Below, one piece after another: positions 44,028 through 52,898 of a stretch of DNA of 64,000 nucleotides. Location of the stretch: positions 320,600-384,599 of the forward strand of contig NZ_KI912403.1 of assembly GCF_000518245.1 (NCBI RefSeq), in the 5' to 3' direction. Position 1 is the stretch's first letter. Each line of letters begins with the position of its first letter. The notes under the pieces are model-generated. The model ran no database searches and had not been told where the DNA came from. It saw only the letters and a program-made list of their open reading frames with translations. Position numbers and translations under genes: made by a program. This stretch comes from Brachyspira alvinipulli ATCC 51933. GTDB taxonomy: Bacteria > Spirochaetota > Brachyspiria > Brachyspirales > Brachyspiraceae.

Positions 44028-45890
44028 TTAATTAAACAAATAAGATAAATAATGATCTTTCTTAATATGATCTTTTATATCGTCTAAAGGGATAAATATT
44101 TTTTTATGTCCTTTATCATTCATCAATATAATACCAGCCTCTGTTATAAGGAAAAGTAAATTATCTATATTATTATAAAAATTAGAATTATGTTTTTTTA
44201 ATATTTCATCAGCATTATTAACAAAATCTTTAAAATAAGGACTTATTAATTTTTCATTATCTAAATCAATTATGAGCGATATATTATTTATTATAAGATT
44301 ATTATCAGATTCTATTTTAGAAAATCTTTTGTATACGCATATTGTTTTATCATCAAAATAAACTATATTATCAGCATTATAAAAATCTTTAAGTTTGTCA
44401 TAATATTTAATTTTTATATCATTAAATAAAACTTTATCATGTTTCTTTAAAATCTGTTCAACATTTATCTTCAATTCGTTTTGTTTCTGAGAATATGGTT
44501 TATTATCTCCGTTTATATATGAATTAATTTTATCATTGTTTTTTATATTGAAATGATATAGATCAAATAAATAGCGAAGAATATTTATCAAATGATTAGA
44601 TTTTGCTATCTTTTTAAATATTAATTTTAAATATTCTACCTTAATATCAGGATTTCTATTTACTTCAAAAACTCCATTCATAATTTTAGAATCAGATACT
44701 TCCATAATATAATTAATTTCATTTTTATCACTATTTATAAAATCATAAAGAGAACAATCAAATTTTATGATAGCTTTTTCATTTCTTTCTATAATAATAT
44801 CATACCAGCTAAAATATTCTTTATCATTTTTTTTATTATCATTAAAATCATAAATAGAAATATAATTATCCATAAAATTACTGAGTATATTATAATACCC
44901 TTTTATCTTATCATTATTTATAAATATATTTCCAAAACAACCACTAATTACAGATAATAGTCTGCCATAATAACCATAACAGTAAATATACATATTATTT
45001 ACTTTATCTTTAAAAGTTATAAACGTTACTGTCTTTTGATAAATATCAGGAATATATCTTTTTTTATATGCTTTAATAAAAATAATAATAATGGCTATAA
45101 GAATAGCTATAAGAATTAAATATTTACCAAATACCAATTTAAAATAATATAAAAAATTATCAGTTTTAGCTCCGTTTAAAACCAATATAGCTGCTATATC
45201 TTTATTACCTTTATCAAGTGCTATTTCAAGCCCTTTGTCTAAATCCATTTTGAATTTATTTCCAAAGAATAAAAATTTCTTTTTTAATAGACTTTTTAAG
45301 ATAAACTCATTTTCTTTATTAACAGCTAATAAAAACTCATCATTTATATCATCATCGTTTTTATAATGTTTCAAAATAATTTCAACAACATCATAAGCAT
45401 AATTATCTACAGCACTGTAAAGAGCTGTTTTACCATTAATAGATTTTTGATAAACATCAGCATTATTTTCAAGTAAGAACTCTATTATATCAGGTTTGCC
45501 ATTATATTTTGAATAAGTATAAAGCAAAGTATATCCGTCATATACTCCGTTTATATCATACTTTTGTATAAACTTCTTAACAGCTTCTAAATTCCCATAA
45601 CCTTCTGCAGCATTTTGATATCCATATTCTAAACTATCTATTCCTATAACATTATATTTTTTATAAAATTCTATTTTTTCTTTTAATACTTTTTCTGCTG
45701 CCTCTTTAAACAAGTTTTCCATATATTCTTTAGGTTCTTTTGCCATTTCTTTTAATTCATCTTCATTTGTAAACATTTTATCAAAAAGATTTTTATAGTA
45801 ATTAGTATCATATTCCTCTGAGTACAAAAAGAAAGATGTAAATGTTAATAAAACAAAAGAAACAATTATTCTGCAGATATTTTTTTTCAT
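44028..45890 (-). CDS. Array family P, copy 1: ankyrin-family P fusion, membrane-anchored
   Basis: A 620-residue protein with a signal peptide (MKKNICRIIVSFVLLTFTSF then FLYSEE). An ankyrin-like region runs from about 75 to 245 (TLLYTYSKYNGKPDIIEFLL, KTALYSAVDNYAYDVVEIIL, LEIALDKGNKDIAAILVLNG). A membrane helix follows (about 253-275), then a family-P domain: TVTFITFKDKVNNMYIYCYG, GNIFINNDKIKGYY, NGDNKPYSQ, IVYFDDKTICVYKRFS, ISPYFKDFVNNADEILKK and LLFLITEAGIILM. With this topology the ankyrin part would be periplasmic and the P domain cytoplasmic (inference). The ATG follows GGGAGAG. Function unknown. Confidence 0.75.
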   Translation of the reverse strand: MKKNICRIIVSFVLLTFTSFFLYSEEYDTNYYKNLFDKMFTNEDELKEMAKEPKEYMENLFKEAAEKVLKEKIEFYKKYNVIGIDSLEYGYQNAAEGYGNLEAVKKFIQKYDINGVYDGYTLLYTYSKYNGKPDIIEFLLENNADVYQKSINGKTALYSAVDNYAYDVVEIILKHYKNDDDINDEFLLAVNKENEFILKSLLKKKFLFFGNKFKMDLDKGLEIALDKGNKDIAAILVLNGAKTDNFLYYFKLVFGKYLILIAILIAIIIIFIKAYKKRYIPDIYQKTVTFITFKDKVNNMYIYCYGYYGRLLSVISGCFGNIFINNDKIKGYYNILSNFMDNYISIYDFNDNKKNDKEYFSWYDIIIERNEKAIIKFDCSLYDFINSDKNEINYIMEVSDSKIMNGVFEVNRNPDIKVEYLKLIFKKIAKSNHLINILRYLFDLYHFNIKNNDKINSYINGDNKPYSQKQNELKINVEQILKKHDKVLFNDIKIKYYDKLKDFYNADNIVYFDDKTICVYKRFSKIESDNNLIINNISLIIDLDNEKLISPYFKDFVNNADEILKKHNSNFYNNIDNLLFLITEAGIILMNDKGHKKIFIPLDDIKDHIKKDHYLSYLFN

Positions 45891-45915
45891 AAACTCTCCC
45901 TCTATTTAACAAATA

Positions 45916-45944
45916 ATAATATATTACTATGATAAGCACGTCAA
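45916..45944 (-). promoter_or_regulatory. Promoter of array copy 1
   Basis: Minus strand: TTGACG (45939-45944), 17-bp spacer, TATTAT (45916-45921). It lies back to back with the promoter of the formate/nitrite channel gene. Confidence 0.65.
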
Positions 45945-45959
45945 GTATATGAGAATTAT

Positions 45960-45988
45960 TTGACAAAATGATTCTTTTATTATACTAT
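45960..45988 (+). promoter_or_regulatory. Promoter of the formate/nitrite channel gene
   Basis: TTGACA (45960-45965) followed by overlapping -10 candidates TATACT (45981-45986, 15-bp spacer) and TACTAT (45983-45988, 17-bp spacer). Confidence 0.6.
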
Positions 45989-46025
45989 TTTTTGTATAAA
46001 TATAAAATCCTTTTTAGGGGTTATT

Positions 46026-46802
46026 ATGTTCAAAGATGAGTTAAATTCTGTATGCAATGCCTCATTAACAAAAATAAATCTATTAAAAAATAATATACTA
46101 GGCTACTTTACAGCCTCAATGCTTGCCGGAATATATGTCGGTCTTGGAATAATGCTTATATTCACCATAGGAGGCTTGCTTGCAGATTTCAGCGGAACTA
46201 AAATAATAATGGGAGCTTCTTTCGGAATAGCATTAAGTTTAGTTGTGATTGCCGGAGCAGAATTATTTACAGGAAACAATCTTGTAATGATAATTGGATT
46301 ATTAAATAAAAAAGTTACATTTTCTGATACAATAAAAATTTGGATAGTAAGCTATTTAGGTAATTTATTAGGTTCTATAATTTTAGGTTTACTATTTTAT
46401 TTAACAGGACTTTCTACAGGAGCTATTGGGGAGTTCATAGTAAAATCAACTTTAACAAAAATGACTTTATCACCCCAGGCATTATTATTTAGGGGAATAT
46501 TATGTAATACATTAGTATGCATTGCTGTATGGTGCAGTTTCAAATGCAAATCAGAAAGCGGAAAATTAATAATTATATTTTGGTGTTTATTTGCATTTAT
46601 AACAAGCGGTTATGAGCATAGCATAGCAAATATGAGTTTAATGACTGTAGGATTATTAACCCCGTCAGAACTTAATGTTAGTATTTCAGGATATTTTTAT
46701 AATTTATTTTTTGTTACTATAGGAAACATGATAGGAGGCATATTTTTAGTTGCCATTCCTTATCATCTTATAGCAAGAGATAAAAAAAATATTAATTTAT
46801 AG
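46026..46802 (+). CDS. Formate/nitrite transporter family channel
   Basis: A 258-residue protein with six membrane helices. FNT-type signatures are FTASMLAGIYVGLGIMLIFT near residue 30, GAELFTGNN (residues 77-85, with the conserved ELFTGN of FocA/NirC) and CNTLVCIAVW in helix 5. The family exchanges formate, nitrite or hydrosulfide. The particular substrate is not clear; an anaerobe would most plausibly use it for formate. AGGGG precedes the ATG by 6 bases. The last 11 bases overlap the convergent next gene. Confidence 0.88.
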   Translation: MFKDELNSVCNASLTKINLLKNNILGYFTASMLAGIYVGLGIMLIFTIGGLLADFSGTKIIMGASFGIALSLVVIAGAELFTGNNLVMIIGLLNKKVTFSDTIKIWIVSYLGNLLGSIILGLLFYLTGLSTGAIGEFIVKSTLTKMTLSPQALLFRGILCNTLVCIAVWCSFKCKSESGKLIIIFWCLFAFITSGYEHSIANMSLMTVGLLTPSELNVSISGYFYNLFFVTIGNMIGGIFLVAIPYHLIARDKKNINL

Positions 46803-48087
46803 GAGTATATCCGGTTTCTTCGATTAAATACTGACCTTGTTCTGATAATATAAAATCTATTAGTTTTTGAACATTAGGATTTTCTTCCAAAGCTCTTTTA
46901 GTTGTTATAGTATAAAAATCATTAGCTAATTTGTATGTTCCATTTTTTATATTTTCTCTGTTTGGCTCTATATTATCAATAGATATAGTTTTTATTTCAT
47001 TATTCTTTACCATTTCTGTTGCATAAAATAAAAATGAATAACCTATAGCATTTTTTCTATTTCTATACTCACTTACTATATCTATTACCTCAAACATTCC
47101 TCCTATTGTTGTTTCTGTATCAGGTGCCATTATATCATTCTCAGCATTCATTGAAGCCATAAATCTTATAAATGCACTTTGACTTCCGCTATATTTATTT
47201 CTCTGATAGGCTTTTATTTTCATGTTATCTCCGCCTAATATTTTCCAATTATTTATTTTTCCTGTGTATATGTATTTTATATTTTCTTTTGAAAGATTAT
47301 ATATTTTATTTTGAGAGTTTACAAAAAATACAAATGCCTCCTTTCCTATTGGCGTTAATATAAGCTCCCTATTATTTGTTCTAGCTTCTTCTATTTCTTC
47401 ATCTGAAGGTGCAGCACAAAATATTAAATCAACCTTATCATAAATAAGATTAATATAAGCATCATGTGTTTTTGAACATAAAACATAAGCTGTATCATAA
47501 CTGCTGTTTGTTGCTCTGCCATAATTAGTTTCCATTACTCCATCAGTATTAGTTTCTATATATTCTTTAAACGGTACATATTCTAAAAACATATTAGTAT
47601 ATTCATTATTTGTAAATGTTAGCTTATAGACTGCATTTGCAAATGATGAATAAAGAGGAAATAAGGCAGTAGCTCCGTCTAATCTTGGAAAATTATTTGT
47701 TATTATTAAACTTGGTTCATTTGTGAGTTTCGCTATTTTTGAATTAGTATCATTTCTAATATCATCAAAAGGATAATATAAATAAAGTCCTATATCATTA
47801 CTAACTCTTGTAATTTTCTTTTCATAATTATTATAAAGAATGATAGAAAATATACTTATAAATAAAACTATTGCAGTAGATGAAAATATAATGATAAATC
47901 TTCTATAGCTCTTTTTTATAAATAGCATAATAGAATTTACTATGAAAACTATAGAAGCTATAATTATAATATATGCAATATTCTGTTTAAAAAGTATCAT
48001 TATTAAAGAAATTAAAATTGATAAAATAGAAATAGGTATTAAAATAATAGCAAGTACACCCATACCTGCTTCTAATTTTTTATTCAC
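46792..48087 (-). CDS. Membrane-anchored phosphate-binding-protein-like (PBP) protein
   Basis: A 431-residue protein with three N-terminal hydrophobic helices (about residues 11-33, 36-55 and 64-87). A PstS-like substrate-binding fold follows: RLDGATALFPLYSSFANAVY, LIFCAAPSDEEIE, PIGKEAFVFFVNSQNK, IYTGKINNWKILGGD, RNKYSGSQSAFIRFM and IGYSFLFYATEM. This resembles PBP_like_2/PstS proteins that bind phosphate or other anions. No PstABC genes lie nearby, so it may be a sensor or an orphan receptor and not part of a transporter. No signal peptidase site is apparent. Confidence 0.78.
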   Translation of the reverse strand: MNKKLEAGMGVLAIILIPISILSILISLIMILFKQNIAYIIIIASIVFIVNSIMLFIKKSYRRFIIIFSSTAIVLFISIFSIILYNNYEKKITRVSNDIGLYLYYPFDDIRNDTNSKIAKLTNEPSLIITNNFPRLDGATALFPLYSSFANAVYKLTFTNNEYTNMFLEYVPFKEYIETNTDGVMETNYGRATNSSYDTAYVLCSKTHDAYINLIYDKVDLIFCAAPSDEEIEEARTNNRELILTPIGKEAFVFFVNSQNKIYNLSKENIKYIYTGKINNWKILGGDNMKIKAYQRNKYSGSQSAFIRFMASMNAENDIMAPDTETTIGGMFEVIDIVSEYRNRKNAIGYSFLFYATEMVKNNEIKTISIDNIEPNRENIKNGTYKLANDFYTITTKRALEENPNVQKLIDFILSEQGQYLIEETGYTPIN

Positions 48088-48183
48088 AATGTTTTCCTAA
48101 GTAATTTTTTAATCACAATTTATAATATAATAAATAAAAATAATTATCAATATACATTTATAATAAGTGTTATATTTATATAA

Positions 48184-48378
48184 TTAGAAATATTTTATAT
48201 TGCTATTCAAATTTGAAATATTATTAATAAAACATTTTATTATATTATTCGTATAACATAATAATTCAATTTCTGATATCATAGAAGTAAATATGTCATA
48301 TATGTTTTAAAATACAAATTTACCATTTAAGAAATATACAATTCTATTAGTATCAACTAATATATTATTTCCATTCAT
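48184..48378 (-). pseudogene. Decayed VapC/PIN-domain toxin remnant
   Basis: One frame from ATG 48378 begins MNGNNILVDTNRIVYFLNGK, the PIN N terminus with the metal-binding Asp in VDTN. It meets an in-frame TAA after 23 codons. The frame then continues YDIFTSMISEIELLCYTNN, the second PIN motif (ISEIELL), and stops at 48184. The C-terminal half of a normal 130-residue VapC is absent. No antitoxin is recognisable upstream. A dead toxin gene. Confidence 0.7.
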
Positions 48379-48399
48379 TTATTATTTATTTTTGAAATT

Positions 48400-48562
48400 C
48401 TAATGGATATTATTTAAACCACAGTTAAAATTATTTAAATCATTTTTAATAATTTTATTTTGTTTACCTAATAATAAATCATAAAAATCTATTATCTGTT
48501 TTTTGATTTCTTATCCATACAGACAAATCCAAAATTTCCATGAGAATTTCCTATAAAATAAG
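48400..48562 (-). pseudogene. Decayed 3' gene fragment after dnaN
   Basis: One frame reads YFIGNSHGNFGFVCMDKKSK and the next frame continues IIDFYDLLLGKQNKIIKNDL to a stop at 48400. A one-base slip near an A6 run (about 48488) joins them. The joined text is coherent protein-like sequence without a start codon of its own, so it looks like the C-terminal end of a lost gene. The pattern is loosely like the tail of SMI1/KNR4 proteins, but I would not assign it. Confidence 0.45.
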
Positions 48563-49690
48563 TTACTCCTCACCTATACTCATAGGCATAATAATATAAT
48601 AATAATCCTCTCTTTCTATCTCTTTTACCATAGTAGGACTAGAATCTTTATTAACCATAAAAGTAACTATTTCAGAATCTATTTGTTTAATAACATCTTG
48701 AATATAAGTATAATTATATGCAATTGAATGCTCTTCTCCTGAGTATTTTATATCAATCTCTTCTAAAGACTCACCCATTTCTTGGTTTATACCTTTTACT
48801 TTTAATGACTCTTCAGAAACAGTTAATATCATTCTCTTTGAACGCACATCATTTATCATAGGAACAACACGTCTTATGGCATCAAGTAAATCATTTTTGT
48901 TTACTCTAAAACTGTAAGCAAACTCTTTAGGTATAACCTGTCTGAAGTTAGGATATTTTCCTTCTATAAGACTAGATACGAAATCATATTTACCAACTTG
49001 GAAATAAACCTGCTGACCATCAACACCCATTTTTACTTGCTCTACCTCATCATAGTTAGCAGTTACTAATATTTCATTTAATACCTTAGGCTCTATAATT
49101 ATTGAAAAAGAACCGCTTTCTACTCCTTCAAATTCTCTTTCTATTACAGCCATTCTTCTGCCGTCAGTAGCAACAGCAAGAAATTTAGAATCAGTTTTCT
49201 CAAAACAAATACCTCTTAGAGCAGGCTTAAAAGGCTCTTTAGCTATTGAGCTAATAGTTTTATTAATCATTGTAACCAATTCTTTTGTAGGAAGCATTAT
49301 ATAATTAATATCTCCATTACTCTCAGGATAAGCAGGAAAATCATCAGTTTTCATACCAATAATTAAGTGTTTTGTTTTTCCATTTTCAGATTCTATATTT
49401 ATTTTTTCATTTTCTTCAACATTTATAGTTATAAGTCCATCAGGCATCTCTTTCAATATTGAACTTATTTTTTTTGCATAAACAGCAACAGAACCCTCGC
49501 CTTCGCAGTCATCAAGTATTATTCTGCTTCTAGCCCAAACTGATCCATCAGTAGCAGTTAATGTAAGCATATTGCCTGCAAGATGAAAAAGTACATTACT
49601 TTCTATATTATAAATTACTTTACCTTCAACAACATTTTCTGTAACACCTATAGATTTTACTATATCCTTTTTTAAACATCTAAATCTCAT
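48563..49690 (-). CDS. dnaN: DNA polymerase III beta subunit (sliding clamp)
   Basis: A 375-residue protein of the usual clamp length. It has the three-domain beat with LTLTATDGSVWARSRI in domain 1, LRGICFEKTDSKFLAVATDGRRMAVIER in domain 2 and ends YYIIMPMSI. It forms the ring that tethers the replicative polymerase to DNA. AGGAAG lies before the ATG. Neither dnaA nor recF is adjacent, and no cluster of DnaA boxes is seen, so this is not the usual oriC arrangement. Confidence 0.94.
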   Translation of the reverse strand: MRFRCLKKDIVKSIGVTENVVEGKVIYNIESNVLFHLAGNMLTLTATDGSVWARSRIILDDCEGEGSVAVYAKKISSILKEMPDGLITINVEENEKINIESENGKTKHLIIGMKTDDFPAYPESNGDINYIMLPTKELVTMINKTISSIAKEPFKPALRGICFEKTDSKFLAVATDGRRMAVIEREFEGVESGSFSIIIEPKVLNEILVTANYDEVEQVKMGVDGQQVYFQVGKYDFVSSLIEGKYPNFRQVIPKEFAYSFRVNKNDLLDAIRRVVPMINDVRSKRMILTVSEESLKVKGINQEMGESLEEIDIKYSGEEHSIAYNYTYIQDVIKQIDSEIVTFMVNKDSSPTMVKEIEREDYYYIIMPMSIGEE

Positions 49691-49820
49691 TGCTTCCTCT
49701 TAATTTATGTATTTTTATATTAATCTTTAATTTGCAATAATTATAATAGTAGATTTTAATTTTAACATTAAAAAGTATTTTTTACAATATTTTTTTATAT
49801 TAATGCAGCTGCTAAAAATA

Positions 49821-50393
49821 TCATAGATTCGATAAATATTCGTATATATCTTTATATCCTTCATACTGTGCTATATCTAAAGGAGTAAGAGAATAATCGT
49901 CTTTAATGTTAGTTTTTGCTCCTAATTCTATAAGAGCAGCAACAGCATCATATTTATTATAATAAACTGCCCAATGAAGTGCTGTTCTGCCATTATTATC
50001 TGTCTCATCTATATTATCAGTATGGTTTGCTATTTCTTTTATTATTTCTTTATCACCGTTAAACACAGCATACATTAAAAGGGTTTTACTATCATTATCT
50101 CTAATCTTATAATCTATGTTATTCCTATTATCTCTAATAAGTTTTTTTATATCATTGATAGTTAATTTTCTATCTTCATTCAAAAAAGATTTCATTATAA
50201 CAGTAAGTCCGGCATCATCAACTTTATTTATATCATTTGTAAAATTTAATTGTTCATTATATTTCTTTTCATAAGTAATATGTAATATCACAATTAATGT
50301 AATGAATATAATAAATACCAATATGAATATATTATTTGAATTTTTTTCTTTTGTCGATATTTTTTTTATTGTATTAGATTTCTTTTTTTTCAT
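49821..50393 (-). CDS. Membrane-anchored ankyrin repeat protein
   Basis: About 190 residues beginning MKKKKSNTIKKIS (an in-frame ATG at 50411 could add six residues). A single membrane helix lies at about residues 21-41. Ankyrin repeats follow in the C-terminal part (SKTLLMYAVFNGDKEIIKEI, RTALHWAVYYNKYDAVAALI, LTPLDIAQYEGYKDIYEYL). The lysine-rich start and helix suggest that the repeats lie outside the inner membrane or, if the helix is a signal, are released. No ribosome binding site is evident at either start. Confidence 0.75.
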   Translation of the reverse strand: MKKKKSNTIKKISTKEKNSNNIFILVFIIFITLIVILHITYEKKYNEQLNFTNDINKVDDAGLTVIMKSFLNEDRKLTINDIKKLIRDNRNNIDYKIRDNDSKTLLMYAVFNGDKEIIKEIANHTDNIDETDNNGRTALHWAVYYNKYDAVAALIELGAKTNIKDDYSLTPLDIAQYEGYKDIYEYLSNL

Positions 50394-50538
50394 ACATATA
50401 TACTCATACAAAATATATTTTATATTATAACTTTAATGTAATTAAAAACAATAAAATACACTTGAAAAAATTATTTTTTATCCTATACTCAATATAGTAG
50501 TATTCTAAACAGTAATATACAATTAAAGGAGATATAAA

Positions 50539-50838
50539 ATGGAATTATTGGCTCATATTTTAGCAACTGAAACAGATGAGGAATTTATTAAAAAGCTGTT
50601 AAGCGAACTCTTTACTAAGGATGAGCAAGATATGATACAGCAAAGGCTCAGGATAGTCACCTTACTCAGGAGAAAAATGCCGCAATATGAAATAGCGAAA
50701 CATCTTAATGCAAGTCTTTGTTCTATAACAAGGGGTGCTAAAGAACTAAAAAAAGATGACAGTGCTTTAGCTATAATAGTAGACAAATATTTAATACATG
50801 ATAAAAACTTTCAAGAATCATTATCCAAATCACAGTAA
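50539..50838 (+). CDS. TrpR-like regulator (YerC/YecD type)
   Basis: A 99-residue all-helical protein with the Trp-repressor fold signature: LFTKDEQDMIQQRLRIVTLL, then MPQYEIAKHLNASLCSITRG, the helix-turn-helix. AAAGGAG lies before the ATG. The family includes TrpR and uncharacterised YerC proteins. No tryptophan genes occur nearby, so its target and ligand are unknown. Its last 9 bases overlap the convergent hemW gene. Confidence 0.82.
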   Translation: MELLAHILATETDEEFIKKLLSELFTKDEQDMIQQRLRIVTLLRRKMPQYEIAKHLNASLCSITRGAKELKKDDSALAIIVDKYLIHDKNFQESLSKSQ

Positions 50839-51957
50839 CAACAAACTAATCTCATCAATATAATTAAAATAATACTTTTTTATAGATAAATACTCATTGG
50901 ATATATTAAAATATTCATTGTTATTATTTACTATTTTTTGGTATTTTAAATAAAAGTTTTCATTAAACATGCAATTATATTTATTTATATTTATTCCTTT
51001 TACTGTTCTAAGTGAAAGGAATATAAATTCTTTTTTTCTAGTATCTTCATCTAAAAATTCTTTATCTTTTACTGGAAGTTTATAATTATATAAAAAATTA
51101 AAATAATCTTTAAGTATTTTAACATTTTCATATCTTGTATTATCATAACATCCAACAGCAGACACTCCCAAACCCAAATAATCTTTTAATAACCAATAAT
51201 TACTATTATGAATAGATTGAAAACCTATTAATGAAAAATTTGAAACCTCATATCTAATTAATCCCAAATTTTCCAATGTATCAGAAGCCTTTTTATAATA
51301 TATTACAGATTCTTCATCGCTTGGAAGTATATCCAACCATTTTTTTTTCAATGATTCTGTAAGTTCCAAATAATAAAGAGAGGCATGTTTTACTTTAGGA
51401 AGCAAGTCATAAGAGAATAATATATCATCTTTAATTTGATTTTCTGTATTAAGAGGCAATCCGCATATAAAATCAAGAGAAATATTTTTTAAAGATGATT
51501 TATTTATTAATCTAAGTGCATTTATAATATCTCTTTTTTCAGTATGCCTATTTATAATAGATAAGCTTTTTTCATTGAATGTTTGAATTCCAAATGAAAG
51601 CCTTATATTAGAAACCGATTCTAAAAAACTAATATATTCTTTGTTAATATCATTAATATTGCTCTCTATAGTTATTTCTTTAATATTTTTAATCCCGTTA
51701 TGACTATAAATTATATTTAATACATTATCCAATAAATATTTTAATAAATCAGCACCTAATACAGAAGGAGTCCCACCCCCCAAATATATAGTCTCAATTT
51801 TTTGATTATAATTTTTTATTCTCAATTTAAATTCTATAATCAATGCCTCTATATATTTTTTATATATATCTTCACTGTTCATGTTAACAATAGAATAGAA
51901 ATTACAATAGCTGCATTTATATGTACAAAAAGGAATATGTATATAAAGTCCCGACAT
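50830..51957 (-). CDS. hemW: Radical SAM protein HemW (heme chaperone-like)
   Basis: A 375-residue radical SAM enzyme with the cluster motif CTYKCSYCNFYS near the N terminus, preceded by SGLYIHIPF. It also has YLGGGTPSVL, RLSFGIQTFNEKSL, SLDFICGLPLNTE and YEVSNFS, all typical of HemW (formerly annotated as coproporphyrinogen oxidase HemN). HemW is thought to be a heme chaperone and not an oxidase. It lacks the extra residues of true HemN. It lies 4 bp downstream of the sigma factor gene and is likely co-transcribed. Confidence 0.88.
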   Translation of the reverse strand: MSGLYIHIPFCTYKCSYCNFYSIVNMNSEDIYKKYIEALIIEFKLRIKNYNQKIETIYLGGGTPSVLGADLLKYLLDNVLNIIYSHNGIKNIKEITIESNINDINKEYISFLESVSNIRLSFGIQTFNEKSLSIINRHTEKRDIINALRLINKSSLKNISLDFICGLPLNTENQIKDDILFSYDLLPKVKHASLYYLELTESLKKKWLDILPSDEESVIYYKKASDTLENLGLIRYEVSNFSLIGFQSIHNSNYWLLKDYLGLGVSAVGCYDNTRYENVKILKDYFNFLYNYKLPVKDKEFLDEDTRKKEFIFLSLRTVKGININKYNCMFNENFYLKYQKIVNNNNEYFNISNEYLSIKKYYFNYIDEISLLLL

Positions 51958-51961
51958 TAAA

Positions 51962-52816
51962 CTATTTTAAGAAATCTTTTAAAGAATTATATTTTTGAGA
52001 ATGCATCTTTCTTAACGCCTTTTTTTCTATCTGCCTAATTCTCTCTTTTGTAAATGAAAACATTTCACCTACTTCTTTTAAAGTTTTTCTTTCTTGATCT
52101 ATACCATATCTAGCATTTATTATCTGTTTTTCTATATCTGAAAGATTTTCAATAGCAACTTTTAATTCTTCCATAAGCTCTTTGTTTGTGATTATATCTT
52201 CTACAGTTTTGGAAGTTTTATCTTCTATTGTATCTATAAGTCTATCTTTCATGCCTTCATAATTATATTCGCCTTCGAGAGAAATATGATCTGTACTCAT
52301 AGACATAATATGAAGTATATCATTAGGATCTTTTTTTAAGATTGCCGCAAGCTCATTAACATCAGGAGTATATCCGCTTTTATAATAATATTGATGTACA
52401 GCACGCTCTAAATCAACCAAATCCATAGCTTTATTTAAAGGAAATCTTATTAATCTTGATTTTTCATTTATAGCTCTTAATATACTTTGTCTAATCCAAT
52501 ATACTGCATAAGAAATAAAATGATATCCTTTATCTGGGTCAAATCTGTCTGCTGCTATAATAAGACCTAAATTACCTTCGCTAATTAAATCCTCTAATAA
52601 AAGCCCGCTGTTTTTATATTGTTTAGCAATAGTTATAACAAATCTTAAATTACTTCTAATAAGTTTTGAACGAGCTTCAGCATCACCTTCTTTAAGTCTT
52701 TTTGTTAATTCTATTTCCTCTTCACGAGTTAACAATTTTTCTTTTTTGGCATCTGCAAAATATAAGGATATATTATTTTGTTCCTCTGTATTTGATTTTA
52801 AACTGCTATCTGCCAT
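51962..52816 (-). CDS. RNA polymerase sigma factor, sigma-70 family
   Basis: A 284-residue sigma factor without region 1.1. Region 1.2/2 starts ISLYFADAKKEKLLTREEEI. Regions 2.3-2.4 read GYHFISYAVYWIRQSILRAI and 4.2 reads LKEVGEMFSFTKERIRQIEK with a basic helix. The size and order fit a group 2 or RpoS/SigA-like factor able to use -10/-35 promoters of the TTGACA/TATAAT type seen in this window. It is not clear whether it is the main sigma factor. It lies downstream of the receiver-LpxC gene and 4 bp before hemW. Confidence 0.9.
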   Translation of the reverse strand: MADSSLKSNTEEQNNISLYFADAKKEKLLTREEEIELTKRLKEGDAEARSKLIRSNLRFVITIAKQYKNSGLLLEDLISEGNLGLIIAADRFDPDKGYHFISYAVYWIRQSILRAINEKSRLIRFPLNKAMDLVDLERAVHQYYYKSGYTPDVNELAAILKKDPNDILHIMSMSTDHISLEGEYNYEGMKDRLIDTIEDKTSKTVEDIITNKELMEELKVAIENLSDIEKQIINARYGIDQERKTLKEVGEMFSFTKERIRQIEKKALRKMHSQKYNSLKDFLK

Positions 52817-52898
52817 AATATTATACCCTTAAAAACAACAATTTATAGTGTATTATTTTAACTCTTTTTATATATAAAATCAACATATCATAGAATGT

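Noticed and set aside
46792-48087. Part of a PstSCAB phosphate transporter operon
   Set aside because: No permease or ATPase of that type is nearby and the protein has three N-terminal membrane helices instead of a signal peptide.
48380-49760. Replication origin next to dnaN
   Set aside because: Only one weak DnaA-box-like TTATCCATA is seen, with no dnaA, recF or gyrB neighbour and no repeat cluster.
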